This document shows, piece after piece, positions 1 to 11,589 of a stretch of DNA of 64,000 nt. The translations under genes were made by a program, and so were the position numbers. Under the pieces are notes generated by a model, which had not been told where the DNA came from, ran no database searches, and saw only the letters and a program-made list of their open reading frames with translations. This DNA is from Schistocephalus solidus (Eukaryota; Platyhelminthes; Cestoda; Diphyllobothriidea; Diphyllobothriidae). The first letter of the stretch is position 1; each line of letters begins with the position of its first letter. Location: assembly GCA_017591395.1 (NCBI GenBank), contig WEDG01000429.1, positions 1-64,000 on the forward strand. The letters run 5' to 3'.

Positions 1-1535
1 TTTGTGTCGATACATGTGGTTTGGCCTTGACAGACCACCACAGCCACCTTAATAATAATTCAAATATTCCCTGAATTTCAGCCCTTACTCCCGTTAGGCT
101 TCCAGTACAACCCTATGTAGTTCTTTATCAATTATACCTCCTCCAATATCCCTCACTTCTTAAGGTTCTCTGTTCTTTGCTTCCAGGTATTGCTTTCTTT
201 GAACTAACCTGTCAATCGAAATAAAGTTATCAAATAACCAACCTGATTTCAAGTGAAGGCAGAACATCTATATTAACACTGATTTGATTAACCTTTTATA
301 TTTCTCTCCCCTCCCTAGCAGCTATCTCTATGACCCAGAGAATGAACCATCGGGAATTAAGAAGTCCGTCTCCAATTTATGTCGTCCATGCCTCGTTTTT
401 CCCACGAACTATTATGTCTTCATAACCAGTGCCTCCGTAAAAATGATCGCCAAACAATTTTGCATATTTGTGCATTCATTTTAAAGTGCATCCGTTTCCT
501 TTGCTGATAACAATTATCAGAATTACAATCTGAATACTGAGATGTGCAGGCTTCAGATTAATTATCGATTCTCATGCCAACTAGCAACCTTGAGCACATT
601 ATCTGGACTTGTTCTTAATCAATTGGCAGATCTCCCATTATCCTTTCGTACTACGCTCAGAAGCAACCTTCAGTACTGCTTAATATGCCCTCGTAGATCA
701 ATTTCGTTTTTTACACCTCTTTTTTAAATAAGACGCTCTTTGCAGCCGGTTTTTGTCCTCTCTTGATTTCGGCTATCATTTGCAAATATTGACGACTTCC
801 ATGGCTCTCTTGGTGTTCACGGTTATCCTCTTTCATAACCCTTTGCAAACTGCTACAACCTCGTTCGCCATAACATCTTTCTTGCCTTAAGACGATGGTG
901 ATTGTGGCCCTATCCTTCTCCCCAGTGTCAATCCTACACTGACTGTTGACGATCTTAACAATTTCCTCTCTCAGTTGTCTGAGAAATGAGCAATGAGAGT
1001 ATAATTTTTGCTACTTGGGCAATTCTGCCATGAACTACACGACCTAAACAGTCCTTTTTTCGTTCGACCCTAAGCGTACGCATGAAGCCTGTCAAGATTT
1101 CCCTCTGTCTAGCATTCTTGACCATAACGCTTATAGCTAATTAACACACATTGCGATCACACCTGCGGTGGTGAAAAGTAGCCCTTTTAGTTACATGATT
1201 TTTCCGACGATGCGGAGCGTTTTAAACTCTCATGCGCTCTCATCAGCATGTCGGTCCTACCTCAGGCATATGTTTTTCTGCCACGAGTGACAGTTTTTTC
1301 TCCTTAAAAATTAACAAACCCCATTCAAAATATGTCTTTTCCATACAAATGCCCAAAGAGTTTTTTCACTGTCTGCTCTTTCATCTATTTTTTTGATCAC
1401 ACTGATTTGTGTCATTTTTCATCGCCAAGAAGCTGACATACTATCCAGAACTGAGCGGTACGCGATTTCGCACTCGTATTTATTAATTTCTTTCAATAAC
1501 AGTGACTTGCCAGGTACTCAAATAAAACATCTATC
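1..1535 (+). mobile_element. LINE-A 3' end: last codons of the RT ORF plus long 3' UTR
   Basis: The first 230 bases match the C-terminal end of the LINE-A RT ORF at 52600-52840 (shared run GTTCTCTGTTCTTTGCTTC and the following TTTCTTTGAA). Bases 230-480 match its 3' UTR at 52850-53080, including GAATGAACCATCGGGAATT. Decay and stops remove any long frame. The segment 1291-1360 contains CAGTTTTTTCTCC and later GAGTTTTTTCACTG, a hairpin motif seen in other LINE-A 3' ends. The end is set near an ATCT-rich tail (1530-1540), where an antisense endonuclease begins. No protein is expected from this piece. Confidence 0.7.
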
Positions 1536-2245
1536 TATCAACCCGATTCCACATGCCAATATCTACGACCTCGGGTAAGTCCTTGAACTTCATAGAACCG
1601 GAAGGTGGAAATCATCGCACTCCAGGAAGGTTGAAATCACCTGCAATCAAGCAATGCTTTAAATTTAAAGCAGCTGCGGTGTAAAATTCCTACGAGAGAC
1701 AAAGATCTTTATCCTCACTGTCATTCAGTGGGTGATAGATAAAACCTTCTGGTAAATAATTCTTATTTTTTAAGGTAATTCGAAGCCAGCAGCTCTCTCT
1801 AACCGCAGTCAATTTCGGGTAGGCTAAGGGTTTAAAAGACAGCACTGGCTTAAAAAAGATACAGCATCCTCCAGCACGGCTGCCGTGACAAACATTTTGA
1901 AGATAATTATAATCTAGAAGAGAGATTTCGGAGTCGGCTATGGAAGGTGTTGCCCATGGTTCAGATACTATAACAATAGTTGGACAGTGATCGAAGACCA
2001 TAGTCTGAAGCCGAGGCGTTTTATTGAGAAAGGATCTGGCATTTAGAACGAACAGTTAAGGTGGTCAAGCTAGTTATTTTTGAGGGAGGGCAGCTTAGCC
2101 ATTCAGTTGTTAACGGGCCACTGAACATAGTGGGTGGGTGCTCAAGCCCTGTTCTGGAAAAAAAGGTTGTGGGAGAGTATGCGTCTGATGTGGGTAAAGG
2201 CAGTAAAATATGGAGGTGGAAATGACAGACAGCGGAACTTAGCAC
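1536..2245 (-). pseudogene. LINE-A endonuclease fragment, antisense
   Basis: Read on the minus strand, this gives an apurinic-type endonuclease N-terminal region. In order there is a KCQIL block (the family's NARSL position), a long aliphatic strand VFDHCPTIVIVSEPW (equivalent to the ITETW motif), SIADSEISLLDYNY, a GGCCIFFK block (the GGGVCIYVK position) and a GDFNLP equivalent near 1640. The enzyme would nick target DNA to prime reverse transcription. It is split into two frames near 2010 here; the copy at 16530-17111 is open over the same region. The conserved E of ETW is kept (SEPW), but the piece ends before the catalytic C-terminal SDH motif. Confidence 0.7.
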
Positions 2246-3379
2246 TACCGCCGGCTATTGGGCCTTTTCCGGGAAATCCCTGGACTGAATACTACAAAAT
2301 ATTCCTAGTAAAGTGACACAGAATGTCAGGTGAGTCTCGTAGTCCAGCAGGACCCTTCGTATTGAGAGACAACTGGGAAAACGACCGTGAAGGGAATGGG
2401 CTTCGGGGTTGGGCATGCACTGCTGCGAATGGAACAGAAGTGCCATTCTTGGACGAGTATGCTGACATATTTGGTTTAGTAGCCTCAGTACAAGGTCTGG
2501 GGATTAGTTGGAAATTCAAATTAGTTGGGTTAGAGGTGTTTTGGGGACAATAAGCAATCGTAAATAAGTATTTTTAGTAGATAAAAGTAGATCTTTTTTC
2601 AATTTTATAGTGGTCAAGACTTTAGTCTGACTTATAATTGAGCTAATTATCTGCATTTTTTACCAGGAGTTACTTGTGGAATTGGTATGGGTGTGGTAAT
2701 AAGAGAAGTAATATTGTCTTGAGGTCCTACAAGATCAATCAAATTCGTTTTCCGTACATAATTGGCTACGGATTCAGATGGAGCAGGCCATAGGTGATCG
2801 TTAATGCAATTTGTTCAACATGGCAACAGGAGAAGTCATTTCTGTGTTGCTAGTCGACAGTTTAAAAATTTTTTTCAGTTTTTCTTTGCACTTAAATGAG
2901 GTCAATGGAAACTGAGTAATGCCATTTCTTACAGAATTATCTACTAATCTCCTTCCTAGACAGTATGAAGTCGAATTATATCAAGGAAAAAAGGTGACTA
3001 ATATTGGGAATCATGACTGAGCGAGCGCAGTCGCTAACCGTGCACGACTATGAATCCCAAAGCCATAGCTTTGCGTAAACAAACGCGTACACATGATAGC
3101 AGATATATGATTTTGAATATTACGCAGCATAAAAATTATGCTTGCGTTTCATCCGTTCTTCAGTTTCCGAGCTATTCACTCCAATGAATTGAAAGACCTG
3201 CTGCATAATTGTGTCAGAGGTAATAGTAATAGTTCCATGAGCAGGAGATCAATTTTTCGTCCGACGAAGACCGATTATTGCTGGACGAGGTGTACGCTTG
3301 AGTGACCAGAGGATCAAGAGGTTCAAGTTAATACCAAAACGAATTTTAGAATTAAGAATATCCTGGAATAGGCTGCGAA
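2246..3379. other. Unassigned part of the composite unit with a small conserved ORF
   Basis: I recognise no family in this 1.1 kb. A 76-codon plus-strand frame (2323-2553, MSGESRSPAG to VFWGQ) is present in all three copies (2323, 16452 on minus, 21684) with a single residue change (G to E) in the third. The opposite strand also has overlapping open frames, so the signal may only reflect little indel decay. It lies where the 5' part or ORF1 of the antisense LINE-A would be expected, but I see no ORF1 motif. The rest (2560-3379) shows nothing I can name. Confidence 0.35.
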
Positions 3380-4600
3380 GTCTCGCAAATGCCAGATATA
3401 TCTCCTCCCATTACTTTATTGCTCAAGGATGGAAAAAGAGGCTGCAACTGAGGCCAGGCTGAGAGCCATTTCTTTTGAGTAAATGCTCGATGTTTTATGT
3501 GAAGCTGAATCTTGGACCCATCCCTTTAATTTCCGACCATCTGCTTGTCATTTTACTAGTATGAACTCTACTGGCAAGACAGCATTAATAAGCATGGTGG
3601 TGGTTATCTTCTATGTATTTAAGCTTCATTTAAGCACTTCCCCTTTGATCTACATGCCACGTCATTCTCTTGTAATTACTGCTTCGCTTCCATTATCCTG
3701 TCGCCCCGTAAAAAAGGTGATTCTCGGATGCAGTTACAGCCTTCCTAATTCATTATCCGATGATGATGCAAAATTCGTGAAATTTTAAATTGTTTCTGAG
3801 TCAAATTTTTGACATTAAAATAATCGCTGTTGATTTTAATTTTCCTGAAATTGACTGGATTTTAAACTTCTGTCCACCCAGAGTTCAGCCTTTCCTATAT
3901 ACCATTAATTTTACTAATTGGTCTCAGACGGTCACGATCTAAACGTGCCCCGACTTATAAAGGATCTGGGCATATCATACTCTAGTAGTCTTAATCTGTC
4001 AAAGCACTGCACCCTGATTGTCTCGAAAGCACGCCAAACTACTGGGTTTATTCTCAGAAATTTCAAAACCGTCAAAATTAGAATCAGCCTCTATAAAATG
4101 TATGTCAGGCCTAGTCTGGAATATTGCTCGTTTCTATTTAGCCTTCTGCACGCTAGTGACCGAAAGAAGATAGAATCAGTCCAGCACTTCTTTACAAAAA
4201 GAGTTTTCTATTCAGATCACCGAAACCTGTCCTACCAACAACTCTGTGAGCTTACAAGCCTTGACTCCACTGTGGCTTCGCAGATTACAGAAGGGACTAT
4301 TTTTTTACTGTTTAAACTACTAAACAGTCGTACATTTAACCCCCTTTATATCTCTGAGGCACCTCGACCACTCTCGGCGCACCAGTCATCGAGATGTATT
4401 TTTATTTCTTCCTTTGGCACGCACAGTTAGACACCGACCGTTTTTTCCGGTAAACGCTGTAGCAATCTGGAATAAGTTACCTAGAAGTATCAAAATTCAG
4501 CATAGCTATCCCTTGTTTACGCGAACTGTCACTAGTTTTCTACATTCAGGACACCTTCCAAAACCAATAAAGATTGGACAACATTGAGTTCGTTATTGAA
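3380..4600 (+). pseudogene. LINE-A internal-deletion copy: endonuclease joined straight to RT C-terminus
   Basis: The translated fragments run through endonuclease blocks: CEAESW (the ITESW site), INKHGGGYLLCI (about 3570-3610), ASIILS, and DFNFPEIDW (about 3830-3860). Immediately after the TINFTNWSQT block the sequence becomes the RT C-terminal domain: LIKDLGISYSS (3955), MYVRPSLEYCSF (about 4100), and a KKIESVQHFFTKR block. The whole catalytic RT (motifs SGVLQG to YADD) is missing. Stops and shifts break both halves. The same deletion is in the other two copies, so it predates the duplication. It could move only with RT supplied by another element. Confidence 0.75.
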
Positions 4601-5107
4601 AAGGATTGTTTTCCTCAACTGTCCTCTCAGGAGAAAAGACAACCACAAACCGCCAAAAGTGGATAAACTCAAACTTACAGGCCTCTTTTATAAAAATAAT
4701 TCGCTTCTGGAGGCGTTACAGACAAACCGGCTCCGATGCTCACTTACGGGAATTTAAGCAGCAACGCAACGTTTGTAAATGTGAGGCTGCTAAGCTACGG
4801 AGGAAGTTTGAACTAAACATACTGCAAAAATCGTTGAAACACCCCAAAAGGCTATATGGTTACATACGGAGTACAAAGAGAATCCAGGAAATGATTCCTG
4901 CCCTTAGGTCTGCAGACGGAAAACTGGAGACCGACGACCAGGTTAAAGCATCCCTTCTTTCCAAATTCTTCCAGACCGTCTTCACCAGAGAGCCTAATAA
5001 TTTTGCTGCTATTCAACCAGTTTGTCAAACAATGTGTACCCCCCTTTCCCTTACCCCCCACCTCCTCCTCATCCACAACAGAGGACCTAGACCTAGACTT
5101 TTCACCG
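4601..5107 (+). pseudogene. LINE-B fragment: linker between endonuclease and RT
   Basis: Matches the part of LINE-B just before the RT domain. A basic helical stretch (RRKFELNILQ, KHPKRLYGYIRS) is followed by IPALRSADGKLE, a FFQTVFTREPNNF block and a serine/histidine-rich low-complexity end. Related linkers in LINE-D and LINE-E (FASVFTREP, FQSVFTREA) show this is a normal LINE position. The piece stops at CTTTTCACCG and is joined to a LINE-A 3' end. In the third copy the same sequence continues into RT. Confidence 0.8.
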
Positions 5108-5325
5108 TAACACTGAATGGAGAGGTTCTTCACCGGGCACCTGTGTTAACGCGTCCCTGTTCAGAACTTTAATTACTCAATAAGCTGCAGTTTTTTCTCC
5201 TGAAAACACCTGAAACAACGATCAGGAGTTTTTTCACTATCAGCTTGACCCTCTACTGTATATATTTTTTGACCTTGCCTGTAAACTGGCAATAAATAAT
5301 TAAATAAAATAAAATAAATAAAAAT
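5108..5325 (+). mobile_element. LINE-A-like 3' terminal fragment with hairpin and A-rich tail
   Basis: Short non-coding piece with CTGCAGTTTTTTCTCC and AGGAGTTTTTTCACTA flanking a stem: CTCCTGA at 5197-5203 pairs with TCAGGAG at 5222-5228. It ends in an AATAAATAATTAAATAAAA tail (5290-5325). The same arrangement is seen at 56468-56550 and, inverted, at 46365-46440. Confidence 0.6.
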
Positions 5326-6261
5326 TAACAAGAGACAAACATATTTTAGACCTGACTATCAAAAACGACATTGCTCCCCTCTTCATTGATTTTAAGCAAG
5401 GCCTCTTCCAAAGTGACCCTACATTAATTCAATGTTGCCTTCCGATTGTCTCTTTGAAAAAGGCTTGCGCCGTTCGTACCTATCATGTTTTTGACCTCGT
5501 AGATATGAGCTTAATTAATGGCTTTTTGTACTCATTGGACTGGCAGCATGACTCCTTCACCCATGACATAGCAAGTCTTCGTGACTTCATGTCAGTTGTT
5601 TCAAATAACATCGAGGAATTAATGCCAACCAAATTTTCAAGCCCTACGCCTTGAATCCAATGTTTTCTCCATTTCTTTTGCCAAGACTACAGAAATCGAG
5701 GAGGCAGTTAAAAGATCAATCAACTTTTTCGTTAGCTGTACATCTAAGGATCGCAAATTTTCATCATGCACACGACAGAAAGATGGAATCTTGCGCAATC
5801 TGAGCCAATCTCTGCAAAATATGTTGCACAACTGTTCCGTCGTCGATCCTCCTATGAACGAGGTTATTTAATTCCTCCATTACTCAATGAAGATAAGAAC
5901 TTCGTTCTCAAAGAAAAATATTGTTTAGTGCGTTCTTTGCAATTCATCTTACTATGGAATTTGAACCGGTTTCGACGTTTTGGCCATTCTTAAACAACGT
6001 TAGCAGCAGCATTGATTTCTACTTAGAATTAAATCCTCAGCAAATAATTCGTCTCAAAAACTTGAACTCTTTGGGGACTGATGGTATTCCAAACTCAGTT
6101 ATCAAGAGAGTGCAGAGCTTCTCCCGATTTAAGCCATATATTTTAAGTTTATCTTTTAAAACCGATTCTTTCCTGACTCATGGAAGACATCTATTGTTCT
6201 TCCTGTCTTCAAGTCGGGATCGCCTTCAGACGAAGATGAAAATTTTGTGTTGTTTTAAGCC
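5326..6261 (+). pseudogene. LINE-A fragment: end of endonuclease, linker, start of RT
   Basis: Broken frames give, in order, the endonuclease tail (TRDKHILDLTIKN; FDLVDMSLINGF; LDWQHDSF), the linker (VERSINFF-like, SCTRQKDG) and the RT entry motif LNSLGTDGIPNSVIKR (about 6060-6110), followed by SWKTSIVLPVFKSGS. The last block is the fingers region of LINE RTs (usual form WK-ITPIYKSGSR). The piece stops near 6261 and is followed directly by an ORF1, so the order is scrambled relative to a normal element. Several stops and frameshifts. Confidence 0.7.
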
Positions 6262-7200
6262 TCCTTCATAAATTCTTAGAGATGGAGCAGGAAATAGATA
6301 ACTTAGAAAAATATATTTCTTGCCCATCTGTTAGAAAATGCTCCTGTCCATAAAACCCTACCGCAAAGCAAATTCGTATGCACATAGAGCCTCTACAAGC
6401 TTACCTAACACTCACATAAAAGGCATCGCGTTTACAGAACCCAGTAAACCAAAGGATGGTTCGCTAGTTCGAAAGGGTGTCCCACCTAGTCCTTGCTTAA
6501 CACCATCATCACTAAGCTCAGGCAGCATAAGCAATAATCTGGCCTTACACCCCATCGCTACATCGCTGCTGGACATTGTACCAGCATGCGATGTTGAAGA
6601 GGTTGGTTATTTTGTAAAGACAAAGAGGAAAAGGTCTAAGAAGACCACGTCTTACATGGATTTGGCTCCAGCCTGCCCAACACCCGGTTCATCCGGATCT
6701 TTTTGGACCAAAGGGAACTGGTTACAAGTATTTGCTCAGTTGAAAGACCTGAATTGAAAAACGGGCACTCGATTGAGTCGAAAACATAATGTTCTCGTAC
6801 ATGGGTCCCAAAGTCGGCGTCCATAATTCCAAAGGAGCGAGTAAAACATGACATGGAACTCCTGTAATTGAATGCAACAACGTTTCTAATGACCGGTGAG
6901 TCCATCCACATTCTTAAGGCATATAGAATAGGGAAGGCTCTGACAACACCCGATTCAAATCCTCGACCAAGACCTCTTAAAATCATCTTGGAAAACGAAG
7001 CACAGGCCCATCTCCTGCTACAGAGAAAACCAACCCTTCGGGGTCCGCATTCTAAAGTTTGTTTTTCAAACGGAAAAACGGGCTGAAAAGAGTGAATGAA
7101 AAATGCAACTTTTAATAAAAAGAACTGGAAACACGAAGGACCAATGGCGAGTCACATCTCAAAATAAGGGACGGACAGATAGTTAAAGTGAAAAGAGCAT
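6262..7200 (+). pseudogene. LINE-A ORF1 (nucleic-acid-binding protein), broken
   Basis: ORF1 proteins of LINEs coat the RNA and act as chaperones. Here a MEQEIDNLEKY start looks like the end of a coiled coil, followed by a Ser/Pro-rich region (6340-6600) and a basic KTKRKRSKKT patch (about 6620-6650). The RRM-like part then shows NVLVHG (about 6790), YRIGKAL (about 6920), NPRPRPLKIILEN (about 6955-6995) and AHLLLQRK. The same RPLKIILENE pattern recurs in the better-kept ORF1 at 45480. The frame shifts at least twice (near 6755 and 6860). Mirror copy at 11590-12530. Confidence 0.7.
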
Positions 7201-7710
7201 TCCTTTGGCCGAAGGCAGTCACTTTGAAGGCCTTACTATCCCGTTTCAGAAACCGAAAACGTGCCTGCTTAAAATAATCGTCCTAAATGCCAGATCTCTG
7301 CTTAAAAGATGCCTTTGCTCCAGACTCTTGTTTTCATCCACCGCCCGACATTGTAATAGTTACAGAAACACGGGCAACACCCTGTGTACCTGACTCCAAA
7401 CTGTCTATTCTTCACTACGCTTACATCCGGAATGATTGACACGAGGGCCGTGGCGGAGAAAGCTGTATCTATGTTAAACAAACACTTACATTTCTGCCCT
7501 TGGACTATAGACAATTTACCGCGGTAGAAGAGAGCTGTTCGCTCCGATTTTTCCTAAAAGATAACTATTCTTTACTCATTGGTTGTGTCTATAGCCCCTT
7601 CCCCCAATTCCAGCAAGGATTATGATCTTTGTCTCTCATAGGCAGTTAACGCAGCAGCTGACTTAAATCTGAAGTACTGCTTGATTGCAGGTGACTTCAA
7701 TCTTGAATTT
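7201..7710 (+). pseudogene. LINE-A endonuclease N-terminal fragment
   Basis: Follows ORF1 in the normal LINE order. Blocks seen across shifted frames: KIIVLNARSLL (7270-7300), a degraded VTET site (about 7350), a RGGESCIYVKQTL block (about 7450), FLKDNYSLLIGCVYSPF (7550-7600) and CLIAGDFNLE (7680-7710). It breaks off right after GDFN, where the sequence turns into antisense LINE-A C-terminal coding. Confidence 0.7.
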
Positions 7711-8885
7711 CTAGTGGCATAGGGTCGATCTACCGGAGCTAGAGCGTTATTTCGGGAAGGGGTTGGGTTAGATTTAAGGCGAAACAGGAAGCAGAGACCG
7801 GCTTCGAGTCTCCTAACCCGCAGAAATTTAATGTTTGCTAACTGGCATCTATCCGTATAGGAGATACTGGATCCAGGAAGAGAAAATAGTCTTCGAGTAA
7901 AAACGCTCTGAACTTTTTCAATCTTACTGCGGTTAGAGGCGTTCATCAGCCCAAATAGGGGACAGCAGTATTTCGAGGATAGGAAGAACAAAACATGCGG
8001 TATAGGTTTAACTTTATTTCCGGAAGGAAGAAATTATGTGATATAAAACCACATATCTGTGCAGCCTTTGCAGAAATTTGATCTGCATGAGGCGATAATG
8101 CTAGTGTATTCGTGTAACTTAGACCTAAGTCTTTTATGTTTGATCGTTCTAAAAGTGTATTATTTTGAAATACGAGGGGTTCAGGAAGCTTGGCGGGGCC
8201 AAAACACATGAAACTACTCTTGGATGAAGAAACCTCCATCTGCCAAGTACAGCTCCAACGTGAGAGCATAAGTAGATCAGTGTTGATTTTTGTCAATGCA
8301 ACTATTAGCAGTGTCTTTAGAAAATGAATAAATGCACCTGAGATCGTCAGCGGTAATTTGTGAGTAAAGTTGAAATTTCGTTAATGTACAGAATGAAGAG
8401 AAGGGGACCTAAAACCGTGCGTTGAAAAACGCCACTCGTGATCGGTCGAGGCTATGAGTAGCTATTGCCTACTAAGACCTTCTGGTTGCGGTTAGACAAG
8501 TAGGAACCAATGAAGTCAAGGAGAGGAGGCCGGATGCCGAGGGCTTCCAGTTTCACCAGAAGACGTCTGTGCGGTACCTTGTCAAAGGCTTTGCTCAGGT
8601 CAAAGTAGATCACAAACCACTGACTGTTGCTCATTACGAAGGGAAGTGACGAGGTTACAAAAGCTAATGGGCACACTTCGCATGATCTCCCAGGTAGAAA
8701 ACCACATTGCGAGTCGCTTAAGAGCTTATTTTCTAAAACAAAAAGTCGAAAATTTGATTAAAAAAATAATTTTTTTCAAGAAGTTTTGCTATAGCAGGGG
8801 TTTAGTGAACGCCTCGATAATTATTTACGTCCGAACGAGATCCCGACTTGAAGACAGGAAGAATCATAGATGTCTTCTATGAGTC
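7711..8885 (-). pseudogene. LINE-A RT and C-terminal domain, antisense
   Basis: Minus-strand reading from 8885 down gives the palm (KLLEKIIFNQIF; CNLVTSLRNEQQS; IYFDLSKAFDKVPHR with motif A Asp; SYLSNRNQKVLVG). The block SGVFQR-TVLGP and an interrupted FIYADDL region follow, then SFMCFGPAKLPEP, IKDLGLSYTN and the C-terminal SNRSKIEKVQSVFTRR. The open stretch 8452-8676 covers motif A. Frameshifts fall near 8440 and 7990. The mirror (9905-11087) is continuous with the spacer and is the likely parent. Confidence 0.8.
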
Positions 8886-11087
8886 CAATTTAACATTAAA
8901 ATAATCGCTGGATTTAATTTTCCTGAAATTGACAGGATTTCAAACTTTTGTCCACCAAAATTTCAGCCTCTCCTAGATACCATTAATTTTTGGAATTGGT
9001 CACAGCTTGTCCGTTCTTCAACGAGAGACAAGCATATTAAAAACCTAATTTTCACAAAATGACATTGCTCCCTCTTCGTTGTGATTTTAAGCAGGACCTC
9101 TTCCAAAGTGACCATCCATTAATTAACTGTTGCTTACCAATTGTCTCTCATCGAGGCTAGCGCTGTACCGTACCTATCATGCTTTTGACCTCGTAGATAT
9201 GAGCTTAATTAACAACTTTTTGGACTCATTGAATTGGTGGCATCTCTCTTTTTATCAACGATGCAGCAAGTCTTTCTGACTTCAAGTCAGTCGTTTCAAA
9301 TAACATTCTGAGTTCTTGTGCCAACGAAAATTGTCAAGCCCTACACTTTGGAATCCACCGTCCCCCACATTCTTTTGCCAAGACTAAAGAAATTGAGGAA
9401 GCAATTAAAAGATCAATATACTAGGTCCTTATCTGTACGTCTAAAGATTGCAGAGATTTTTGAATAAGCCTCTAAGATTCGGTTTGCGTGGGACAGACAG
9501 AGGAAATCATGCGCACTCAGCGAGCCAATCTCTACAAAATCTGTTGCTCAACTGTTCCGCCGTCGATCCTGCTCTAATCGAGGTTATGAAATACCTCAAT
9601 TAATAATGAAACTAAGAACTTCGTTCTTGAAGACTCTGGCAAGGCAGAATTGTTTTGTGCATTCTTTTGCAAAATCCTCTTACGATGGAAGCTGAACCGG
9701 TTCCATCGTTTCAGGCATCCTCATTTAATGTTATCAGCACCATTGATTTCTACATACAGCTAATTCATAAGCAAATAATGCGTTTGAAAAACTCGAACTC
9801 TTCGGGGACTGACGGTATTCCAAACTCAGTTATTAAGAGAGTGCTGAGCTTTCCCCGATTGCTGAGCCATGTATTCTCAGTATAATCTTTTAAACGGGCT
9901 CTTTCCTGACTCATAGAAGACATCTATGATTCTTCCTGTCTTCAAGTCGGGATCTCGTTCGGACGTAAATAATTATCGAGGCGTTCACTAAACCCCTGCT
10001 ACAGCAAAACTTCTTGAAAAAATTATTTTTAATCAAATTTTCGACTTTTGTTTAGAAAATAAGCTCTTAAGCGACTCGCAATATGGTTTTCTACCTGGGA
10101 GATCATGCGAAGTGTGCCCATTAGCTTTTTGTAACCTCGTCACTTCCCTTCGTAATGAGCAACAGTCAGTGGTTGTGATCTACTTTGACCTGAGCAAAGC
10201 CTTTGACAAGGTACCGCACAGACGTCTTCTGGTGAAACTGGAAGCCCTCGGCATCCGGCCTCCTCTCCTTGACTTCATTGGTTCCTACTTGTCTAACCGC
10301 AACCAGAAGGTCTTAGCCAGGCAAAAGCTACTCGAAGCCTCGACCGATCACGAGTGGCGTTTTTCAACGCACGGTTCTAGGTCCCCTTCTCTTCATTCTG
10401 TGCATTAACGAAATTTCAACTTTACTCACAAATTACGCTGACGATCTCAGGTGCATTTATTCATTTTTCTAAAGACACTGCTAATAGTTGCATTGACAAA
10501 ATCAACACTGATCTACTTATGCTCTCACGTTGGAGCTGTACTTTGGCAGATGGAGGTTTCTTCATCCAAGAGTAGTTTCATGTGTTTTGGCCCCGCCAAG
10601 CTTCCTGAACCCCTCGTATTTCAAAAATAATACACTTTTAGAACGATCAAACATAAAAAGACTTAGGTCTAAGTTACACGAATACACTAGCATTATCGCC
10701 TCATGCAGATCAAATTTCTGCAAAAGGCTGCACAGATAATATGTGGTTTTATATCACATAGACTTTCTTCCTTCCGGAAATAAAGTTAAACCTATACCGC
10801 ATGTTTGTTCTTCCTATCCTCGAATACTGCTGTCCCCTATTTGGGCTGATGAACGCCTCTAACCGCAGTAAGATTGAAAAAGTTCAGAGCGTTTTTACTC
10901 GAAGACTATTTTCTCTTCCTGGATCCAGTATCTCCTATACGGATAGATGCCAGTTAGCAAACATTAAATTTCTGCGGGTTAGGAGACTCGAAGCCGGTCT
11001 CTGCTTCCTGTTTCGCCTTTTAAATCTAACCCAATCCCCTTCCCGAAATAACGCTCTAGCTCCGGTAGATCGACCCTATGCCACTAG
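8886..11087 (+). pseudogene. LINE-A, endonuclease end through RT to C-terminus; spans the palindrome spacer
   Basis: This is the longest ordered LINE-A stretch in the palindrome. It runs FNFPEI and TINFWNWSQL (8910-9010, endonuclease end), a decayed linker (9050-9640), SNSSGTDGIPNSVIKR (9790-9840), KSGSRSDVNNYRG (about 9945), SLRNEQQSVVVIYFDLSKAF (10145-10205, motif A), YLSNRNQKVL, a frame-shifted YADDL region (10435) and the C-terminal domain 10801-11090 (LEYCCPLFGLM, RSKIEKVQSVFTRR). It stops at PYATRNS, about 60 codons short of the usual end. Bases 8886-9904 have no partner in the left arm. Confidence 0.8.
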
Positions 11088-11589
11088 AAATTCAAGATTG
11101 AAGTCACCTGCAATCAAGCAGTATCAGATTTAAGTCAGCTGCTGCGTTAACTGCCTATGAGAGACAAAGATCATAATCCTTGCTGGAATTGGGGGAAGGG
11201 GCTATAGACAGCCAATGAGTAAAGAATAGTTATCTTTTAGGAAAAATCGGAGCGAACAGCTCTTCTACCGCGGTAAATTGTCTATAGTCCAAGGGCAGAA
11301 ATGTAAGTGTTTGTTTAACATAGATACAGCTTTCTCCGCCACGGCCCTCTGTCAATCATTCCGGATGTAAGCGTAGTGAAGAATAGACAGTTTGGAGTCA
11401 GGTACACAGGGTGTTGCCCGTGTCTGCACTATTACAATGCGATCGGGCGGTGGATGAAAACAAGAGTCTGGAGCAAAGGCATCTTTTAAGCAGAGATCTG
11501 GCATTTAGGACGATTATTTTAAGCAGGCACGTTTTCGGTTTCTGAAACGGGATAGTAAGGCCTTCAAAGTGACTGCCTTCGGCCAAAGG
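11088..11589 (-). pseudogene. LINE-A endonuclease N-terminal fragment (mirror of 7201-7710)
   Basis: Inverted copy with the same blocks (IIVLNARSLL near 11500, IYVKQTL near 11320, AGDFN near 11100). It differs from the left arm by a few indels, for example in the region equivalent to the ITET site (11425-11445). Confidence 0.7.

Larger units (their letters stand above)
1..8885. repeat. Left arm of the first giant inverted repeat
   Basis: The whole arm reads as the reverse complement of about 9905-18772. Matching points all give similar coordinate sums: 1 with 18772, 5340 with 13442, 7711 with 11087, 8885 with 9905. Sums run from about 18773 to 18798, so the arms are collinear with only small indels. 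The arm is cut by the window start and probably extends upstream, because the second palindrome carries about 30 more bases of the same unit. It contains only LINE pieces, listed separately. Confidence 0.9.

Noticed and set aside
284..1578. Several 60-66 codon plus-strand ORFs
   Set aside because: They lie in the LINE-A 3' UTR, recur in the copies with frame changes and show no protein motif.
2255..2519. Overlapping minus-strand ORFs opposite the 76-codon frame
   Set aside because: Two different minus frames and one plus frame are open at once; at most one could be real, and none matches a known family.
7711..7725. Twin-priming inversion at the endonuclease/C-terminus join
   Set aside because: Twin priming places an inverted 5' segment upstream of the 3' part. 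Here the sense C-terminal part is followed by an antisense 5' part, which is the wrong arrangement.
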